Origin: an uncultured Prevotella sp.
GTDB taxonomy: Bacteria > Bacteroidota > Bacteroidia > Bacteroidales > Bacteroidaceae
Direction: 5' to 3'
Assembly (NCBI GenBank): GCA_900314365.1
Contig: OMVH01000196.1
Coordinates: 1-6,639 of the forward strand
DNA length: 6,639 nucleotides
Part shown: positions 6,402-6,639 of the stretch, piece by piece
Numbering within the stretch: position 1 is the first letter of the stretch
Layout of the letters: each line of letters opens with the position of its first letter
Notes under the pieces: model-generated
Told to the model about the DNA's origin: nothing
Seen by the model: the letters and a program-made list of their open reading frames with translations, nothing else
Database searches by the model: none
Program-made: the position numbers and the translations under genes

Positions 6402-6479
6402 GCCAAAATGTTACCATTTATTTGTCTAATTTCACTTATGGCCACATTTCGAATATTTGCAGAGGAAATTACAGGAAAG

Positions 6480-6552
6480 AGCGGTAAGCGGGGCTCGAAC
6501 CCGTGACCTTCGGCTTGGGAAGCCAACGCTCTGCCAACTGAGCTATTACCGC
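6480..6552 (-). tRNA. tRNA-Gly (anticodon CCC)
   Basis: Complete 73-nt cloverleaf. Acceptor GCGGTAA pairs with TTACCGC, D-stem GCTC pairs with GAGC, and the anticodon stem TTGGC/GCCGA (one G-U) closes the loop TTCCCAA, giving anticodon CCC. The T-loop is TTCGAGC. The discriminator is U73, normal for bacterial tRNA-Gly. Reading the anticodon as TCC would shift the loop and put a pyrimidine at position 37, so CCC is preferred. The outer T-stem pair is A49-C65, a mismatch. CCA is not encoded (CTT follows), so it must be added by the nucleotidyltransferase. Confidence 0.95.
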
Positions 6553-6585
6553 AAATAAAAGATAGGATAGAATGTCTTCAACAAG

Positions 6586-6639
6586 AGCCGATACCCGGAC
6601 TCGAACCGGGGACCCACGCATTACGAATGCGTTGCTCTA
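6586..6639 (-). tRNA. tRNA-Thr (anticodon CGT), 5' end cut by the window
   Basis: The 3' part of a tRNA is visible from the end of the D-loop onward: D-stem half GAGC, anticodon stem ACGCA/TGCGT around TTCGTAA (anticodon CGT), T-arm CCCGG-TTCGAGT-CCGGG, acceptor half TATCGGC and discriminator U. The first 20 or so nucleotides lie beyond position 6639. CCA is not encoded. It sits 33 bp upstream of tRNA-Gly on the same strand, so the two are probably processed from one transcript. Confidence 0.92.

Noticed and set aside
6320..6526. N-terminal extension of the 5789-6319 gene up to 6526
   Set aside because: The extension reads through the tRNA-Gly gene (about 6480-6526) and the promoter box at 6364-6371, and would place a signal peptide 69 residues into the protein.

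Overview
The window looks like a chromosomal segment of a Bacteroidales bacterium, most likely Prevotella or a close relative. Three things point there. Promoters match the Bacteroidetes -7 box TAnnTTTG, one with a well-spaced TTG -33 box. Strong Shine-Dalgarno sites are mostly absent. The gene set also fits: Kdo-type LPS synthesis, a eukaryote-like glycogen branching enzyme, and a Bacteroidetes-type polytopic membrane protein. No mobile element, CRISPR array, phage gene or defence gene is visible.

Layout. Positions 1-416 hold no gene I can support. kdsB (CMP-Kdo synthetase) is on the minus strand at 417-1178. A short divergent promoter region (about 1199-1280) separates it from a plus-strand cluster. 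That cluster has an exported 14-unit MORN-repeat protein (1281-2417), the glycogen branching enzyme glgB (2434-4497, 16 bp downstream) and a multi-spanning membrane protein resembling the DUF6057 family (about 4564-5676). No terminator is visible between these three, so they are probably one operon. A convergent minus-strand gene for a small exported protein of unknown function (5789-6319) ends in a good intrinsic terminator (5715-5746). The right edge carries two minus-strand tRNA genes: tRNA-Gly(CCC), and tRNA-Thr(CGT) cut by the window end.

How the genes work together. kdsB supplies activated Kdo for LPS core assembly. GlgB introduces alpha-1,6 branches into glycogen in the cytoplasm. The MORN protein and the membrane protein are of unknown role and are probably co-transcribed with glgB. 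The link is suggestive, but their predicted locations (exported and inner membrane) differ from that of GlgB.

The window reads mostly as ordinary core chromosome. The points most worth a second look are the MORN gene start, which has no in-frame ATG but has an AUG-UAA start-stop two bases before the likely GTG; the 14 indel-free MORN units; and the MORN-glgB-membrane protein association.
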